From: Apostichopus japonicus
Taxonomy: Eukaryota; Echinodermata; Holothuroidea; Aspidochirotida; Stichopodidae
Assembly (NCBI RefSeq): GCF_037975245.1
Contig: NC_092561.1
Span: forward strand, 8,056,001 to 8,120,000
Reading direction: 5' to 3'
DNA: 64,000 nt
Shown here: positions 1 to 13,111 of the stretch, one piece after another
Layout: every line of letters starts with the position of its first letter
How positions within the stretch are numbered: position 1 is the first letter of the stretch
Translations under genes and position numbers: made by a program
Notes under the pieces: model-generated
Database searches by the model: none
The model's input: the letters and a program-made list of their open reading frames with translations, nothing else
Told to the model about the DNA's origin: nothing

Positions 1-1447
1 TTTCTTTTATAGGTTACTATATTTTTGTGTCCCCTCTCTCACCCTCCATCCCCCTTTTCTCTTATTATGTAGGTTATTATATTTTTGTGTCCCCATCCCC
101 ACCCCCCTCCTAATGCTTCATTTCGGTTTTTGACATTTTGAACTTAAGTTTGATTCCTAAATGTGCAAGCACAATCTATTGTTGGTCAAATTCCATCCGT
201 TATACTTGAAGAGACAAAATTAAGCCAATTTTTAACATATTTTGCTTAATTGCCATTTTATGATTTTTTTTTTTTTTTTTTTTGGTAAAACATGGCTATA
301 AATTTAGTTCTGCAGTAAGAAAAAAGGGGGTGGGGGTTGGGGAGGGTGTAAAAGTATGGATTATGATTTTATAAAGCGAGAGGAATAGAAATATATGTAA
401 TATTTGCATTCAAAGTATTGAGTGAAGTTATTTATACCAGCAAAAGTATCAGCTCATTGATATTGATACGTATACCAGAACTGGAGACACACAATGAAGG
501 TCGTACAAAATGCATTTCACATATTGAAATGAGCAATACATTGTGGTGAATATGTGGTGTCGCCTGCATGCACACATGTGTTCTATATCTCAAGTTCATC
601 ACCGATTAGCACTTACCATAAAGAGCTCTAGGTGACCACGCTTTCTGCATTTTTACCATATATACGGAGTGAAATCTGCTGGTGGACTTGGTATGCACAA
701 AACTATACAGACAAAAGTATGGAAAATTTAGGTCAACGTTGGGAAGATTTTAAATTTGTTATAATTGTGCGGGCTGTTTCATAAGCTGCATCTCCCACAG
801 TTCTAGCCGAGATGGAAACATCTTAAACCAATCAAAATCCTGGCAGACCGCAAGGTGCACATGGCAGTTTCTGTATGTGGTCGCCGGGGTATGATGTGCA
901 ATTCGGACACTACATGCATAGTACAGCTAATTAATCTTATTTCCTCGACATCAGTATGCTGGAGCTATGTTAATTACTACACACTCACATACAGGGGAAC
1001 TGCATGGCCTTTCTAAATGGGTTATGTACTTTTTCGCAGCTGTAATATGTTGTTGGTCCACTAATTTCCTACATCCAGGGGTTTCGATCGCCAATTAGTC
1101 CGACTATGTTTGGAAATTGCTTCTCGGTAAAGGTCTGATTCGCACGGTCAGGCGTGATCGGCTACACCTACGCTATCAGGGCTTTTAGTATTAGTGTAAG
1201 ATTCCTTGTGGTATTTGGTCTTTTGTGTTTGGATTCTTACAGCAGGCTATAGAAAATATATACATAACTGTAGGATGTAGCTATAAATTATGCTTGTTTC
1301 CTGCACATGTGTGTGTGTTTGTGTATGTTGTGTAACAGGGTATGTATGGTAACTTAATTAATGGTCGGCAAATTCGTGCCAAAGATTCTCTAGATACGCT
1401 TACAAGTGAGTGTTTATATGAGAGTGAATGTAGTTTCCATAAATACA
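1..1447. other. Upstream DNA, no gene seen
   Basis: A pair of GGTTA-TTATATTTTTGTGTCCCC copies lies at 1-100; the rest is mixed-complexity DNA. No open frame has recognisable similarity. Confidence 0.6.
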
Positions 1448-1777
1448 TGGATGGATTTCAGCACAGGAAATTTTATTCTGACATTCTCTGCTGTGAATAT
1501 GTCTATATGGATATATATATGGATATATGGATAGATAAATATATATATATATATATATAGATATGTATATAGTTATATATATAGTTATATATATATGTAT
1601 GCATATATATGTGGATGGATTTCAGCACAGGAAATTTTATTCTGACATTCTCTGCTGTGAATATGTCTATATGGATATATATATGGATATATGGATAGAT
1701 AAATATATATATATATATATATAGATATGTACATAGTTATATATATAGTTATATATATATGTATGCATATATATATG
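1448..1777. repeat. Tandem 164-bp duplication with AT microsatellite
   Basis: A segment starting TGGATGGATTTCAGCACAGG occurs at 1448 and 1612 and includes a GGATATATATATGG repeat. The second copy runs into a GGATATATATAT microsatellite array that continues to about 1930. Confidence 0.9.
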
Positions 1778-1930
1778 GATATATATATGGATATATATAT
1801 ATATGGATATATATATATATGGATATATATATATATGGATATATATATATATATGGATATATATATATATGGATAAAGCTATATATAGATATATCTATAT
1901 AAAGATATATATATATAGATATATATGTCA
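1777..1930. repeat. GGATATAT/AT microsatellite
   Basis: Irregular repeats of TATATATGGATATATATA, followed by AGATATATC variants. Open frames over it on either strand are low-complexity artefacts. Confidence 0.9.
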
Positions 1931-4564
1931 GAATAAAATACTCGTTGCATACCAAAAGCACAAACACAAAATTCAAATGATACACGGTAACACATTCGCG
2001 TACTAGCACCCGACGAGTTAGAAATTTATATATATATATATATATTTATTTATATTTCTTTATATTTATATATATAAGATAAAGTTGTTTCCGTATTCAT
2101 ACATTTGATTCGGCAACAATTATATCTGATGCTTTCAATAATACACGGATGAATGTCAGGATGAGGGTGTGCGACCTTTTGGTTTTCACACCTACCCCAC
2201 CTATCCAAGATTGGATCTTATAAGTTCGTAGCACTTTTGCGCTTTGGGATTTTCCCCCAGAATGTATTTTCCCTCTCTCTATTTTCTTGCATAGATTAGA
2301 GATTTCAAACTGTCCAACATTTGTCAAGGCGATCTCTGGATTTCTTCGATAATATCAGAGGAAATGTTAATTTAAGTCTATTCTTGTATCTACATCATTA
2401 CCAAGGCAAATTTATCAATGGTCGTCCTAGCTGTCACCTTTGGGTCTCTGTTTTTTAACTTGCAAACAAATTTGCTATTCAGACAACCGAAAAAGTATGG
2501 CTTGACGTGTCCAAGGGACCAGATAAACCAGCCAAATATATGTAAACATTTGCCGTATTTTATCACCGCAAAAATATGAAAGATGTATTGAAAATGTGAT
2601 ATAAATATTGGCTTGGGTATTTTGCCTAGATTTAAAATTTCCATCATTTTGTAGATATAATTTCAACCATTTCCCCGAAAAACAAAAAAAAACATTGATT
2701 TGATGCCAAATAAAGGTTGGTAGCTTTTTCTTTCCTTATTCTAGTTTGAAGCCTCTTCTAGAGTTCTGCAAATTCATCCACACTCGTCCCTCCAATTGTG
2801 CCGAATTTCATGACTGATGCTTCCCACACCTCCCTCCCATCCTCCCCCCCCCCACCATCCTATTTTCCTTTTCAAAATTTGTACTTTTATAATTACGATT
2901 AGCTGTGTGACTTACTTTGTGTCTCGGCACATACAGAGACCCCTCCTACAGAGCGCCCTCTCTCCCTTCTGTGTCCACCGCGGGTGATTTCTGCCCTCGT
3001 AATTGTCTCTCTCACATGTCGCGATTAATTGAATTTTTTTTTTGGGTACCGGCCGCTTTTGTCTCTAGGTGTGCTGTGGGACGACATTTCTTGGTTAGCT
3101 CTCCTTCCCCGATAGGAAGCTAAACTTTTGTGGTTTGCTCTTGGGAAATACCACCTACAGGTGTACAACTGTGCTCTCACCTTGACTTCTGCAACACAAT
3201 TGAATATGTATTTATGTCATGGACGTGACAAACACCGAGCCTCAAGTAACCACCCCATCACAAATGACACTCTGACCTAGTAAAAATGGGCACAGCTCAA
3301 GCACAGGTCATCCTTCTGCCCAATCTGAAGGAACTGTCTGTATATAAGGATGTGTAACAGATTAGACTGTATATATTAATAGGAATAGCTAGTTCTTGCA
3401 TCTTATGTATGTGTGTATTTCTGTATGTTAGGTATTTATGTGTGTTGGTATGTGTACCAGGGAATAATTTGTTACAAGATTTTTGGAATCTGTAAATGAC
3501 ATAAAAATGAATAATAATGATAAAACATATTGTGCTAAAAGCAAATATATCTCTAGCATTTCGTTAGTCCAATTGATTATTGAGTCTTCTTATATTATCC
3601 ATTCTTGTTTTGGGGTATTTATAAACATCATGATATAATTGACAAAAATATATATATATTTTTTTAAGTGTGAATTAATTTTTTTAAGATCATTATATAT
3701 AGAACAGTACAGTATACCTGCATCTATGCTATGCATTGTGTTTGAATATGTAGTCGGGAAGTAACCATCCTATTAAGACGAAAAATCATTACAGCCGACC
3801 ACCGAAATAGAAACCACCTCCCTTTCTCTCAGGTCCCAGTTAGTTTGATGTGGAGCTAGGAAACCTTGAATGACTTGTCAACAACTATACCCGTATAACA
3901 AAAAAAAAAAAAAATTATATTTGAATGTAAAAAAAAAAAAATATGTAAATGGATAAAGATCTTTCTAGACGTGTTTGTAGGATTATGATAATGATGACGA
4001 CGACGACGATGATGATCTTGACATAAGTGCTGCAACGCAGCTCAATCTGCTGGAAGCTCCAATTCATGTTAACAACGAGAAACCCACCGCTGACACCGCT
4101 GTTGCTGCTCGTCGGATCATTAGAATGATTTCTACCCCCGGGACAATTCGACACTCTCAGTCTGATGAGAAGTTGACCAACCATTGTCCAACTTCGACCT
4201 GAAATTCAATTTACCTGATTTTATAAAAGTTCTCTCTAATTGTGGAAAGAGCCAGGCAATCAATGTCCGCTGCGAGCGGAATTTTTTTCTTCCCTTTTCT
4301 CTCTCTACTTTCCTTCTTTCCTTTTCCCTGTTGTGAGAAAAGAATCGCGCGGCATTGAGTGCTATATTGCTACATCTATCAATGAGTGTGGGATACATGT
4401 ATGTAAGCATATACTAAAAACGTCTCATGTTGGAAAGTACCGAGTCGGTGTCAATTGAATGTTTTTGGGGAAAAAAGGCCGTTTCCGTGAGTTTATTGCT
4501 ATAAGAAACAATTATTTGATTTGAAGTTGTTTATCTCTTAATAAATATACCTCGGTCTGAATGT

Positions 4565-4735
4565 TCTTTTTTTATTAGGCTAATGGTTAGGTTAATGTTA
4601 GTGGTTAATGGGTTAATTAGGTTAATGTTAATTAACCCTAGTAATTAACGTTAAAATAATGTTAATGTTATTTAGGTTAATGTTAATGGTTAGGTTAAAA
4701 CGGTTAGGTTCTTTTAGGTTAATGGTTTCATTAAC
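4565..4735. repeat. GGTTAATG/TTAGGTTAA simple repeat
   Basis: Degenerate repeats of TTAGGTTAATG and GTTAATG. It resembles telomeric repeat in composition but has no regular TTAGGG register, so I do not call it telomeric. Confidence 0.7.
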
Positions 4736-7680
4736 GTATTTGTACCAATTGTAAAATTAAAATGGAAAATCAAAAAATGGTCTGAAAGTGGGTGTGGGAG
4801 GGGGGGGGGGAAATTGGTGAAAAAATAAGAGGAAAAAGAACAAACAATTGAATGATTATAAAAGTGATAAATATAAAATTATATCACTGCGGTATACTCA
4901 GTAAGACTATATAAAGCTCTCGCTATTTATGCATATACATAAAGTCATTGATCTTTGCACATAGCAATGATTCTCAGGTACACAAAAGTAATCGGTGGTC
5001 ATTAAATTGTTCAGAGATCAGAAATGTGTAACTAGGTGAGTGCATGGGTGTGACTAGGTCACATGGTATGTTTCCAAAGATCTATGTAGTTCCGTGTTAT
5101 GACTATCTGGTCTTTATAAATATGTTTCCTGATTCTAAACCAGGATAAACGATCTATAACTTCTGGGTGATGCTGTGGTTAAAAAGAAGGAGTGTAAAAA
5201 AGCTTGGACCCATTTTATAAACTCTGTGGGCAAGGTAGGACAATTAAAAACACTAGTGGTGTTAACTAGGTGTCAAAGTTTTCAAAAGATAGTAAACACC
5301 AAGGGGGGGGGAATCATGAAATGGAGATTCTGTTAAACTGTAATACAAGAGTGTATACTCTTGTGAAGGAGAGGGTGGTTGTGATAGATAGAAGGAACTG
5401 GTTCCCCTTATACTGCCTATCAACATACTCTTTATACACATTTTCAGAGCATTAAATTAAGTGGGTTCAATTGAGTTTTCCACGAACCATTTTTTGTGAT
5501 TAATTAATGTGGTTAGTTTTGAAGAAGGTTGATGGTACTGTACTCGTTCTGTATACATGTGTGCAGAAGAATAGACTTTTATTAACCCAGCATTAAACAG
5601 TACACACATGACACGCCCACTAAACGTTACAGCGGTGACCCGAGTGGGACCTTTTATCGCAGCTGTGCAAACAATGTAAGTAAGTACTTTATAGTTTGGA
5701 TAAATGTTAAAAGGACAAACCAAAAACAGAAAAGTTGAGAGAAAAAGGGCAACTTATATAAAGACTGTTTCAGGAAGTGTGTGGGTTTTTTTTTTTGGGG
5801 GGGGGAGTGCGGGAGGGGGTTGGGTCAATAATGCAAAGCTTAGAGATTTTAAAGGAAGTTGGAATGATTCACAGTTTAAAACATGACATTGCTCTTTTCT
5901 TATGTTTTTCTGTATCTGGGTCTTATGCAATCTAGGTCACATGCACTTTTAACAGCTAGTACATTAAAGTTTGGAGTATAATTTTTTATTTAGAGCAATT
6001 TTATTTTTTTCCCGTCTGGTCGAAACTTAACCAATTAATGCTCAACATAAGATTGCAACTGCTGGAAAGTAAGACACGCCCCTGACCCTTCTGGTATTTG
6101 TCATTGGAACAAGTCAATCGTTATTGAATGAAGAAGAATTGGAATAGATTCCAAATATCTTTTTCACCCAGACACTTTCTCCGTATCGGTGTCGTATAAC
6201 GTAAACGAACTGATTGGAAACTTCCAAATTTTGCCAGTCTATCTACTTCATTTACATAAAAATGAAACTTTATCCCTACCCTTAAGATGATAAACATATA
6301 TCACATACCAAATCCTTTTTGAAGAAAAGGAACTTCTCTTAAAAATTAGCCAAATTCATACATGATTTTTTTTCTTCTTCAATTCTCTAGAATTCATCCT
6401 CCACCCATCCCAGACAAAAAAAATTATATAACCTCAAATAATCGATATCAACGAAAAATATTTTCTAGATCATTCTTAGACAGTAATTTCTTTTGCTATT
6501 TTTCCAAATCTGTGTTTCAACAGTTCATATAGAAACCACCACCTGAAAAAAAAAGAAAAAAAGTAGAAGAAAAAGGCATATTTTGTTTAGCAAAAGTTTA
6601 TTTTCAAAAGTGATCCCCTCATAACCCAGTTTACTGGCAGCATATTTGTGTTTGTATGTGTCTTTAGTTCCATATTGTCTGTGATCAGAATTTCTCTTCC
6701 TTAATCTGTTGTCACATGCTTCTTTATGCCCTTACTGATAGGCTAGCTGCTTCTACTACTGCTGCAGTCTGGGTAATTTAAAACCAGGGGAGGTAAAGCT
6801 CCATTTTTTGAAGATAACAACTTTTGAACCTTCACTCGAAGTATTTCATCACCCGGGCATTAAAAACCTTTTTTTTTCTGAACTGAAACCTTCCTCCACT
6901 AGGAGACAAGAGAGGGTTATAGTAGTTCTCTTCTTCAAAATACCAGGATGAAATATGACTGTGATATATGTTTGGGGACATGACCCTCTGTTGCTGTCTG
7001 AATACTCAGGATGGTTGACCTGTTGTGATCCCATAACGAAGGAAACGTAGGTCATAGGTCATGGTGGCAATGACTGGAAGGGCATCCTAAAGGGAAATGA
7101 ACAGGCGAAGAAGAAGTGTTGACTAGGATGATGATGTGTGTAACCAGCCAGCCATGGTTAGTGATATATTTGTGTGTATGTGTGCGTGTGTGTGTGTGTG
7201 TTGGTGGACTCGGAAATATTATATCAAAAGTAAAATGACTTTGGGAATGGCAAATATTTGTCATGCTAGAAGAAGGATGATCAACTTGAATTATGGTCAC
7301 TTCCTCTTTGGTAAGGCCTAAAGTGTTGGTGTGATACAAATATCTCTAGAATTATCTTAATTAACAGGGTGAGAGGTGGAGAGGGAGAGAGAAGGGAGAG
7401 GGGGGGGAGAAAGAGGTCCCATACACAAGTAAAACAAGAAACTGACAACTAAGAACACAAGGATGTAACTTATAGGACAGTGAGTCCGGTGTGGCTTAGT
7501 TAGCTTCAAAGTTAAATTCCCAACTTAACATGAGATAGATGAACAATATGGGTGTCATTCCTTATTTTTAAAGATTTTCTCTTTGAGATTGTTTTCTTCT
7601 TTTGAGAGAGTGAGAGTTTTTGAGATCTACCAAGCAAGGTGTCTGTTGCAAGAAATCCCTGGATCAGCCTCTTTGCTGAG

Positions 7681-8165
7681 TCAATATGATATATAATGGC
7701 TATGTGTACTTTTGAATAACTTGTTGGTTTCCCAAATATATGGAGTGACTCTTACCGAGCTTGCAAAATTGTGAGGGAGACCGCAGATTTTGCAAAGTCG
7801 GCAATGACTGTAACGCGGATCGCAAAGAGGGTAATGTCTATTACGGTTTTCGATTCGTCCAACACGGCCGCATACAGAAATATTCAAAGCCAAAGCCAAA
7901 GTGAAATTAATCGGATCACTCATCAGGTAGTCTGTGCATGCTTAAAGTTCTTCACTACCGCCCTCATTACCTTTTCGGGAAAACATTTCACACTGTACTT
8001 TTTGATTAAGTTAGTAGCAGCTGGTTGCACTTTCAGTGTGTAACATCTTGCACGCACCAAATCAAAGACCTCGACAGTTTGGCCTTTGAAATATGTCACA
8101 CTCGATATTTTGAAGAAATCGAGAATAGGACACCTATCATCGTCGTCTTCCAAAAGAAACATCAA
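7681..8165 (-). other. Possible degenerate coding fragment, unrecognised
   Basis: On the minus strand two open stretches meet at a TGATG overlap near 7923. The upstream one (8165-7923) reads FLLEDDDDRCPILDFFKISS and continues with a protein-like composition; it contains a donor-like AAAAG|GTAATG. The downstream one has a Cys-rich CDPRYSHCRLCKICG. The local base composition is less AT-rich than its surroundings. I do not recognise a family; it may be a remnant of a mobile element or chance. Confidence 0.25.
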
Positions 8166-8429
8166 GGTTTTAGCTTAGGCCTAGGGGTATCAATTATACT
8201 AATTAGGCATTTCCACTGTGAAAAATGGTAAAAGATAAAAAGATAAATAAAATTAAAATTAAAAAAAGGAGAGAGTGAGAGAGAAGACGGAAGGAAACTT
8301 GAAATGTGTCTTAAGTTTGATAAAAATAGCAGTTTAATGATCTCGATAGAAAATAATGATCATGTTTTGTAAATCTATGAATTGAAAATTAAGCAATCAC
8401 ACCGATTGGCTTAATTATTACTAACTCCA

Positions 8430-8990
8430 GACTGACTATATAGTATATACGTACTGTGTGTGTACTGACTCTGTACAAACTCCGTACTAACACCCAGACT
8501 GACTCCATACTAATGCCCAGACTGACTCCATACTAACACCCAGACTGACTATGTACTAAAACCCAGACTGTCACCATACTAACACCCAGACCGATTATAT
8601 ACTAATCCCCAGACTGACTTTACACTAACTCTATACTGACTCCACACTAAATCCCAGACTGACTCCATACTAATCCCTAGACTGACTCCATACTAACACA
8701 CAGACTGACTCCATACTAACACCCAGACTGACTCCCCCATACTAACACCCAGACTGATTAAATACTAAACCCCAGACTGACTTTACACTAACTCTATACT
8801 GACTCCACACTAAATCCCAGATTGACTCCTTATTAACACCCTGACTCAATACAGTAACTCTATACTGACTCAATACTTAATCTCAGATTGACTGTTATTC
8901 ACTGGCTTTACACTGACTCCATACTAAACCAATAATTGACTCTTAACACTGATTCCATAACTAAACTCAAGACTGACTTAGTACTGACAA
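8430..8990. repeat. 23-bp minisatellite with 163-bp higher order
   Basis: Degenerate copies of CCCAGACTGACTCCATACTA fill this stretch, with variants such as TTTACACTAACTC. A longer block beginning CCCAGACTGACTTTACACTA recurs at 8608 and 8771, so there is a 163-bp higher-order period. Copies decay toward the right end. Confidence 0.85.
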
Positions 8991-10289
8991 CACTGAGCTT
9001 CTTTTAGTGCATGATATGCTGAGCTGTCTTTACATGAAGAATTATGAAAACTCTGCTAATTGTTAATAAAGAGATGTCGGAGGACGGGAAAGGCGGGGGA
9101 TGGGGTGAGATGGGTAAGAATGGGGGGGGGGTTGGGCACTAGTTGTGTACTTAGCACTAAAAAGTGTCTTCCAAGTTCAATGCATACAAAACCTACATTG
9201 ATCCATAGTCAAGAATTCTCCCGATTTCATTTCTTTTGTAAAGATTTTCCATGGGAAGCAAAAAGTTTTCTCAAACAACTTACCAAGTAGGTGGCGCCCT
9301 TGCAGTATTCTTCTCTGTGAAAATGCAGAGCATATTCTACAAAGTTTCTCACACCTTATATAAGACTCTGTACTGTTTGAAATTGTTTGGTGTGCCACAT
9401 GAGATCACTTTTCTATGTATTGTGTAGGTACTCATGGTACTTATATATGGTATCAATTAAGGCATTTGTCCATATGGTAATTTTATTTATAATTTAAGGT
9501 GTATTGAAAATAGCTCTTCATAGAAAAGTATTGTGCCCTCCCACTTCCCCCTCTCCCCCCCCCATCTCCAGTCCCCTAGATATGCTACTTATTGACATGG
9601 TGTCCCATGATGTTATTTTTTTTAATTTTATATATACCTTTATATATATTTTCTTTGTAATATTTTTTTGTAATATCTCTGCAAAACTTACTGTAAAATT
9701 GAATGATTGTTAATCACCTGGACCTCGGTTCCTTAATTTCTTAATCATTTATGGAGAAATATGAACCTTTTTAACAATGCACTAAAACATTATTTTCCCT
9801 ACATTATAATTAAACCCAACTTGTGAAAACATAGGGATGTAATTAATACCATTGGTTACATAGGTTACATAGGTTTATAGCAAACTTGTATGTATAAAAT
9901 TGTTGACAGATGAAATGGAGGGCGCTATACAGAAACTACTGCAAAAAGCTTAAAAGCCCTTGCTCTACTTGGGAGATGGCTGTTGGCTGGGTTTATGACA
10001 CCTAATTGACATGGTTTTTGTGAGGGCACTATAACAGAAAGTTATTTTAGCAAAGCGTAAACAGACAACAACCGAGAGATTTTGAGGAACATTTTGAAAG
10101 AATAGAACAGGACATTTAAGTACTGGTTTCAAGTGATTTTGATGTTTAAAGTATTTGTGATTTCTCCTGCACTTGTTATCTGTGGTGATAGAAGTTTAAA
10201 TATGGTGAGCATATTGTATGACAAGGGGGCAATTGGGATATCATACAAGATTTGTGAAATGGAAATGATAGAGGTAGGTGGTAAAGATT

Positions 10290-10775
10290 TAACACAGGAG
10301 GAATAAGGAGGAGGAGAGAGATTTGGGAAAGAGGAAGAGATAAAAAGAGGAGAGAAAGGATGAGAGGGGAGGATGAGAGAAGAGGATGAGAGAAGAGGAT
10401 TAGAGAAGAGGAAGAGAGAGAATAGAGAGGGGTAGAAAAAATGAGAAGTGGAAAGGGAGGGGGGGATGAGGGAAGAGAAGGGAGAGGTAGAATGGAAGGT
10501 TGGGGTGGTGGAGAGTGAAAGAGGAGAGAAAAGATGAGAGGGGAGGATGAGAGGGGAAGAAAAAAGGAGAAGTGGAAAGAGGAGAAATGAGGGAGAATGG
10601 AGAAAGAAGAAACAGTAGGTTGGGGGAAGGTGGGGAGAGAGGAAGAGATAAAGAGAAGATAAAGGATGAGAGGGGAGGATGAGAGGGAATAGGGGAAGAA
10701 AAAAACTAGTAGAAGAGGAGACAAGGGAGAGGTAGAAAAGGAGAGAGAAAGAGGAGAGAAAGGATGAGAGGAGCA
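10290..10775. repeat. Polypurine tract of about 485 bp
   Basis: The + strand is almost entirely A and G, built on GGATGAGAGGGGAGGATGAG and GAGAGAAAG motifs. The open frames on the minus strand here are Ser/Leu/Pro-rich products of composition and are not called as genes. Such tracts can form triplex (H-DNA). Confidence 0.9.
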
Positions 10776-11534
10776 ACTGTGCCAGATGATTCACGATGAC
10801 AACAGTGACAGTTATAACTTTGCTTTGACAATTTGTTGTTTATTAAGTTCCCTCTCTTGATTTCAGTCCAAAAATGTGAATCATTCATGAATTTGTTTAA
10901 TTAATATTGCCGACAATATGTAATGACAAAGAAACTTAATATTAACTGGAACTAGAGCTAACAACTAGGCCCACATGCTGTTGGTTGGAAATCACATGCA
11001 AGAATCTTTTCGCGCAGCTAAGCAGATTTTCCTCGTAGCTGGTAAAGTTGACTGCGCATGCTCAAAATTGGATCTATATTGAGCTTATGTTGGCTCTTTC
11101 CAATCCATGCGTGCTTGGTTTGCAATTTCACATGGTTATTCATAACTAGGTTGATGAGAAGGGCCGGTTAGAGAGGGGCCCAACGAATCTAACAGAGGAT
11201 ACACTGTTTGCGTCAATACATATGACGTAGTTTCACTAGGATCTGAGATTTGGATTTGTGCCAAAAATGTTACATCACAGTAGTGACAGTACAGTTGAGA
11301 AGTTCAAATGCTCTATCTAATCATAACTTTCAGGCTAGTAGTAAACAACTTAAAGGGGGAATACTAAGGCATGCCAATAGTGAAAATATTGAAGTTATTC
11401 ATATGTGTTAGTTTATTATCTATACACACTAAATGACAAAATATACAAATAATGAGAATTGTATAAATTAGCAAATACCATGACTCAATGAGGAGAATAA
11501 AATGTTTCAGGGATGCAAGTAGAATGCAGAGGCA

Positions 11535-11816
11535 CATAGCAGATAGATGGTTCAGGCTGGCCTTGAAATAGTCCTCCCGGTGTCCCGGGGGTCCCCTAGG
11601 GCTCCCCTAGGGTTGGGGTCCCCTAGGGTCGGTTGGAGCCAACCCATTTCAAGTACAGTACCCGTCAAGTAAGATTGCCTAACAGAACTTTGTAGAGTTT
11701 TACAATTTATGGCTTCATGTCGAATGCAGTGTTTGGATGAAATAAATGGTGAAGTTGGTCCCTGAACTGTCACCCTTGGACCGTGCATGGTCTCTGAAAG
11801 CCTAGCTATGCCACTG
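11535..11816 (-). mobile_element. DNA-transposon-like fragment with CCCTAGGG palindromes
   Basis: Read on the minus strand it starts CAGTGGCATAGCTAGG at 11816, similar to the transposon-type end near 44204. Three CCCTAGGG palindromes (11594, 11605, 11621) lie in a local C/G-rich patch. No opposite terminus is found. Confidence 0.35.
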
Positions 11817-13011
11817 GCAGAATGGTCGTTGCAACAGTGTGATTAGGAGTGATCATTTGTGTAAACTTTCTAGCATATTTCATGACAATGAGCTGATACC
11901 TTGTTAGCCTATGGCAGGCCGTAGAGTGCTTGTAGAGTGTATTTTCTCAATTAGGTGAATTTTACATGAATTTTCAGGGCAGCAATTCCACAAATGTCAT
12001 GTCAACAATTATAATAGGTTAACATTTTCAGCATAATTTTTGATGTATTATGGCTATGTTATAACACAATCTAGTGAATTGAATTGAATTGTTGTAAAAA
12101 GGTTTATTCCTGTTTCCTTCAATATTTGTGGTGTTGTGGCTAAAGGCCTGTACTGTAGCTATGTATATAGCTGATCTACACATCCTCCAGTATAGCACTG
12201 CCGTTGTTAACCTATGTGGGTCGAAAATGACAAAAGTTTGAACGTGGTGTTTCTATCTGCCGCCCTCTATATTCAGAGAGCTACTGTGTTTGCCTACAAG
12301 CTATAAAAGACCTTGGAGTCTAACATGCGAAGCTCAAATGACATCCTCAGTCTGGTATTGGACAAAGCCAGACGGATTTGATTTTTGTGACAGCCACTTC
12401 ACCCATTTGGCAAATGGTTTGACCCGTTTTGATAGGGGTTACTGCTAGTGGCAATAAGGTTTTTTGGAGAAAGAGAAAAAAAAAAAGTTTTTTTTTTATG
12501 ATGTATGGCCTGTGGTGGGATTATTTTGACATGTGATGCTTTAGTGTTCACAGATATTGTGGCCTGTTGGTGGTTTGTTACACAGGAAAGCTTTTATACT
12601 TTCAGTTTGATGGGAAGTTTCTGTCTTTTACCTTGTGTCTGATAGTAAGAGAAGTTTAACTCTTGGGTTGTTGCACAGATTGGAAGTTTTAACCCAACTT
12701 TATCAGTAGGGACAGGACATTACCACAGTGTGTGTGTGCTGTGCGTCCTTGCTGCCGTGGTGGACTGGTTGTGTGATAACTATTTTGAGCAGCTCTCTAC
12801 CCAAACCAATGTGATATATTAGTGTTTACACACATATATATATACATATTGTTGTTAATGGTGACTGAGGGAAGGCTTTTTTTGTCATCCTCTGTCAGTG
12901 CTAGTAAGTGGTGGTAGCCTGGTCAGTTCTGTTTACAGCTGAGATACGTTACTGGTCTGGGGAATTTATACAGAGGATTAAAAAAGGTCATATCAGAATA
13001 TATATTTACCC

Positions 13012-13111
13012 ATGCCAGCGAATTTAGATCTGATATTGTGTACCACAGAACTGCATTCCCGTTTTGACTCGCCACTCATCATGGGCCTACAGATCAACTC
13101 CAGGATGAAAG
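13012..13111 (+). CDS. Candidate first coding exon of the receptor
   Basis: An open stretch starts at ATG 13012 (in-frame stop at 12979) and runs 33 codons to AAAG|GTACCT, a good donor after 13111 that leaves phase 1. The exon at 40072 begins in phase 1 with AT, so the join would make an Asp codon and read through in frame into [10 protein letters not shown] second ATG at 13081 has a much better context (A at -3, G at +4) and would give MGLQINSRMK before the junction. No homology to known NR1H N-termini is recognised, but this region is poorly conserved in the family. The link spans a 27-kb intron and rests only on phase, donor and start context; other 5' exons could exist. Confidence 0.4.

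Larger units (their letters stand above)
1931..8429. other. Non-coding DNA with scattered simple repeats
   Basis: Apart from the GGTTAATG repeat and the 7681-8165 fragment noted separately, I see poly-A/T and poly-G runs, a CGACGACGATGATG stretch near 3995 and GA-rich DNA near 7375. Short open frames here show no family features. Confidence 0.6.
8991..13011. other. Region upstream of the candidate first exon
   Basis: It holds the polypurine tract and a transposon-like fragment described separately. The 700 bases before 13012 are GT-rich with tgtgtgtg runs and could include a 5' UTR or promoter, but no TATA or initiator can be assigned with confidence. Confidence 0.5.

Noticed and set aside
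4565-4735. Interstitial telomere
   Set aside because: TTAGG words occur but without a regular TTAGGG register.
10129-10794. Minus-strand open frame of 221 codons
   Set aside because: It is the complement of a polypurine tract; the product is only Ser, Leu, Pro and Phe runs with no domain.
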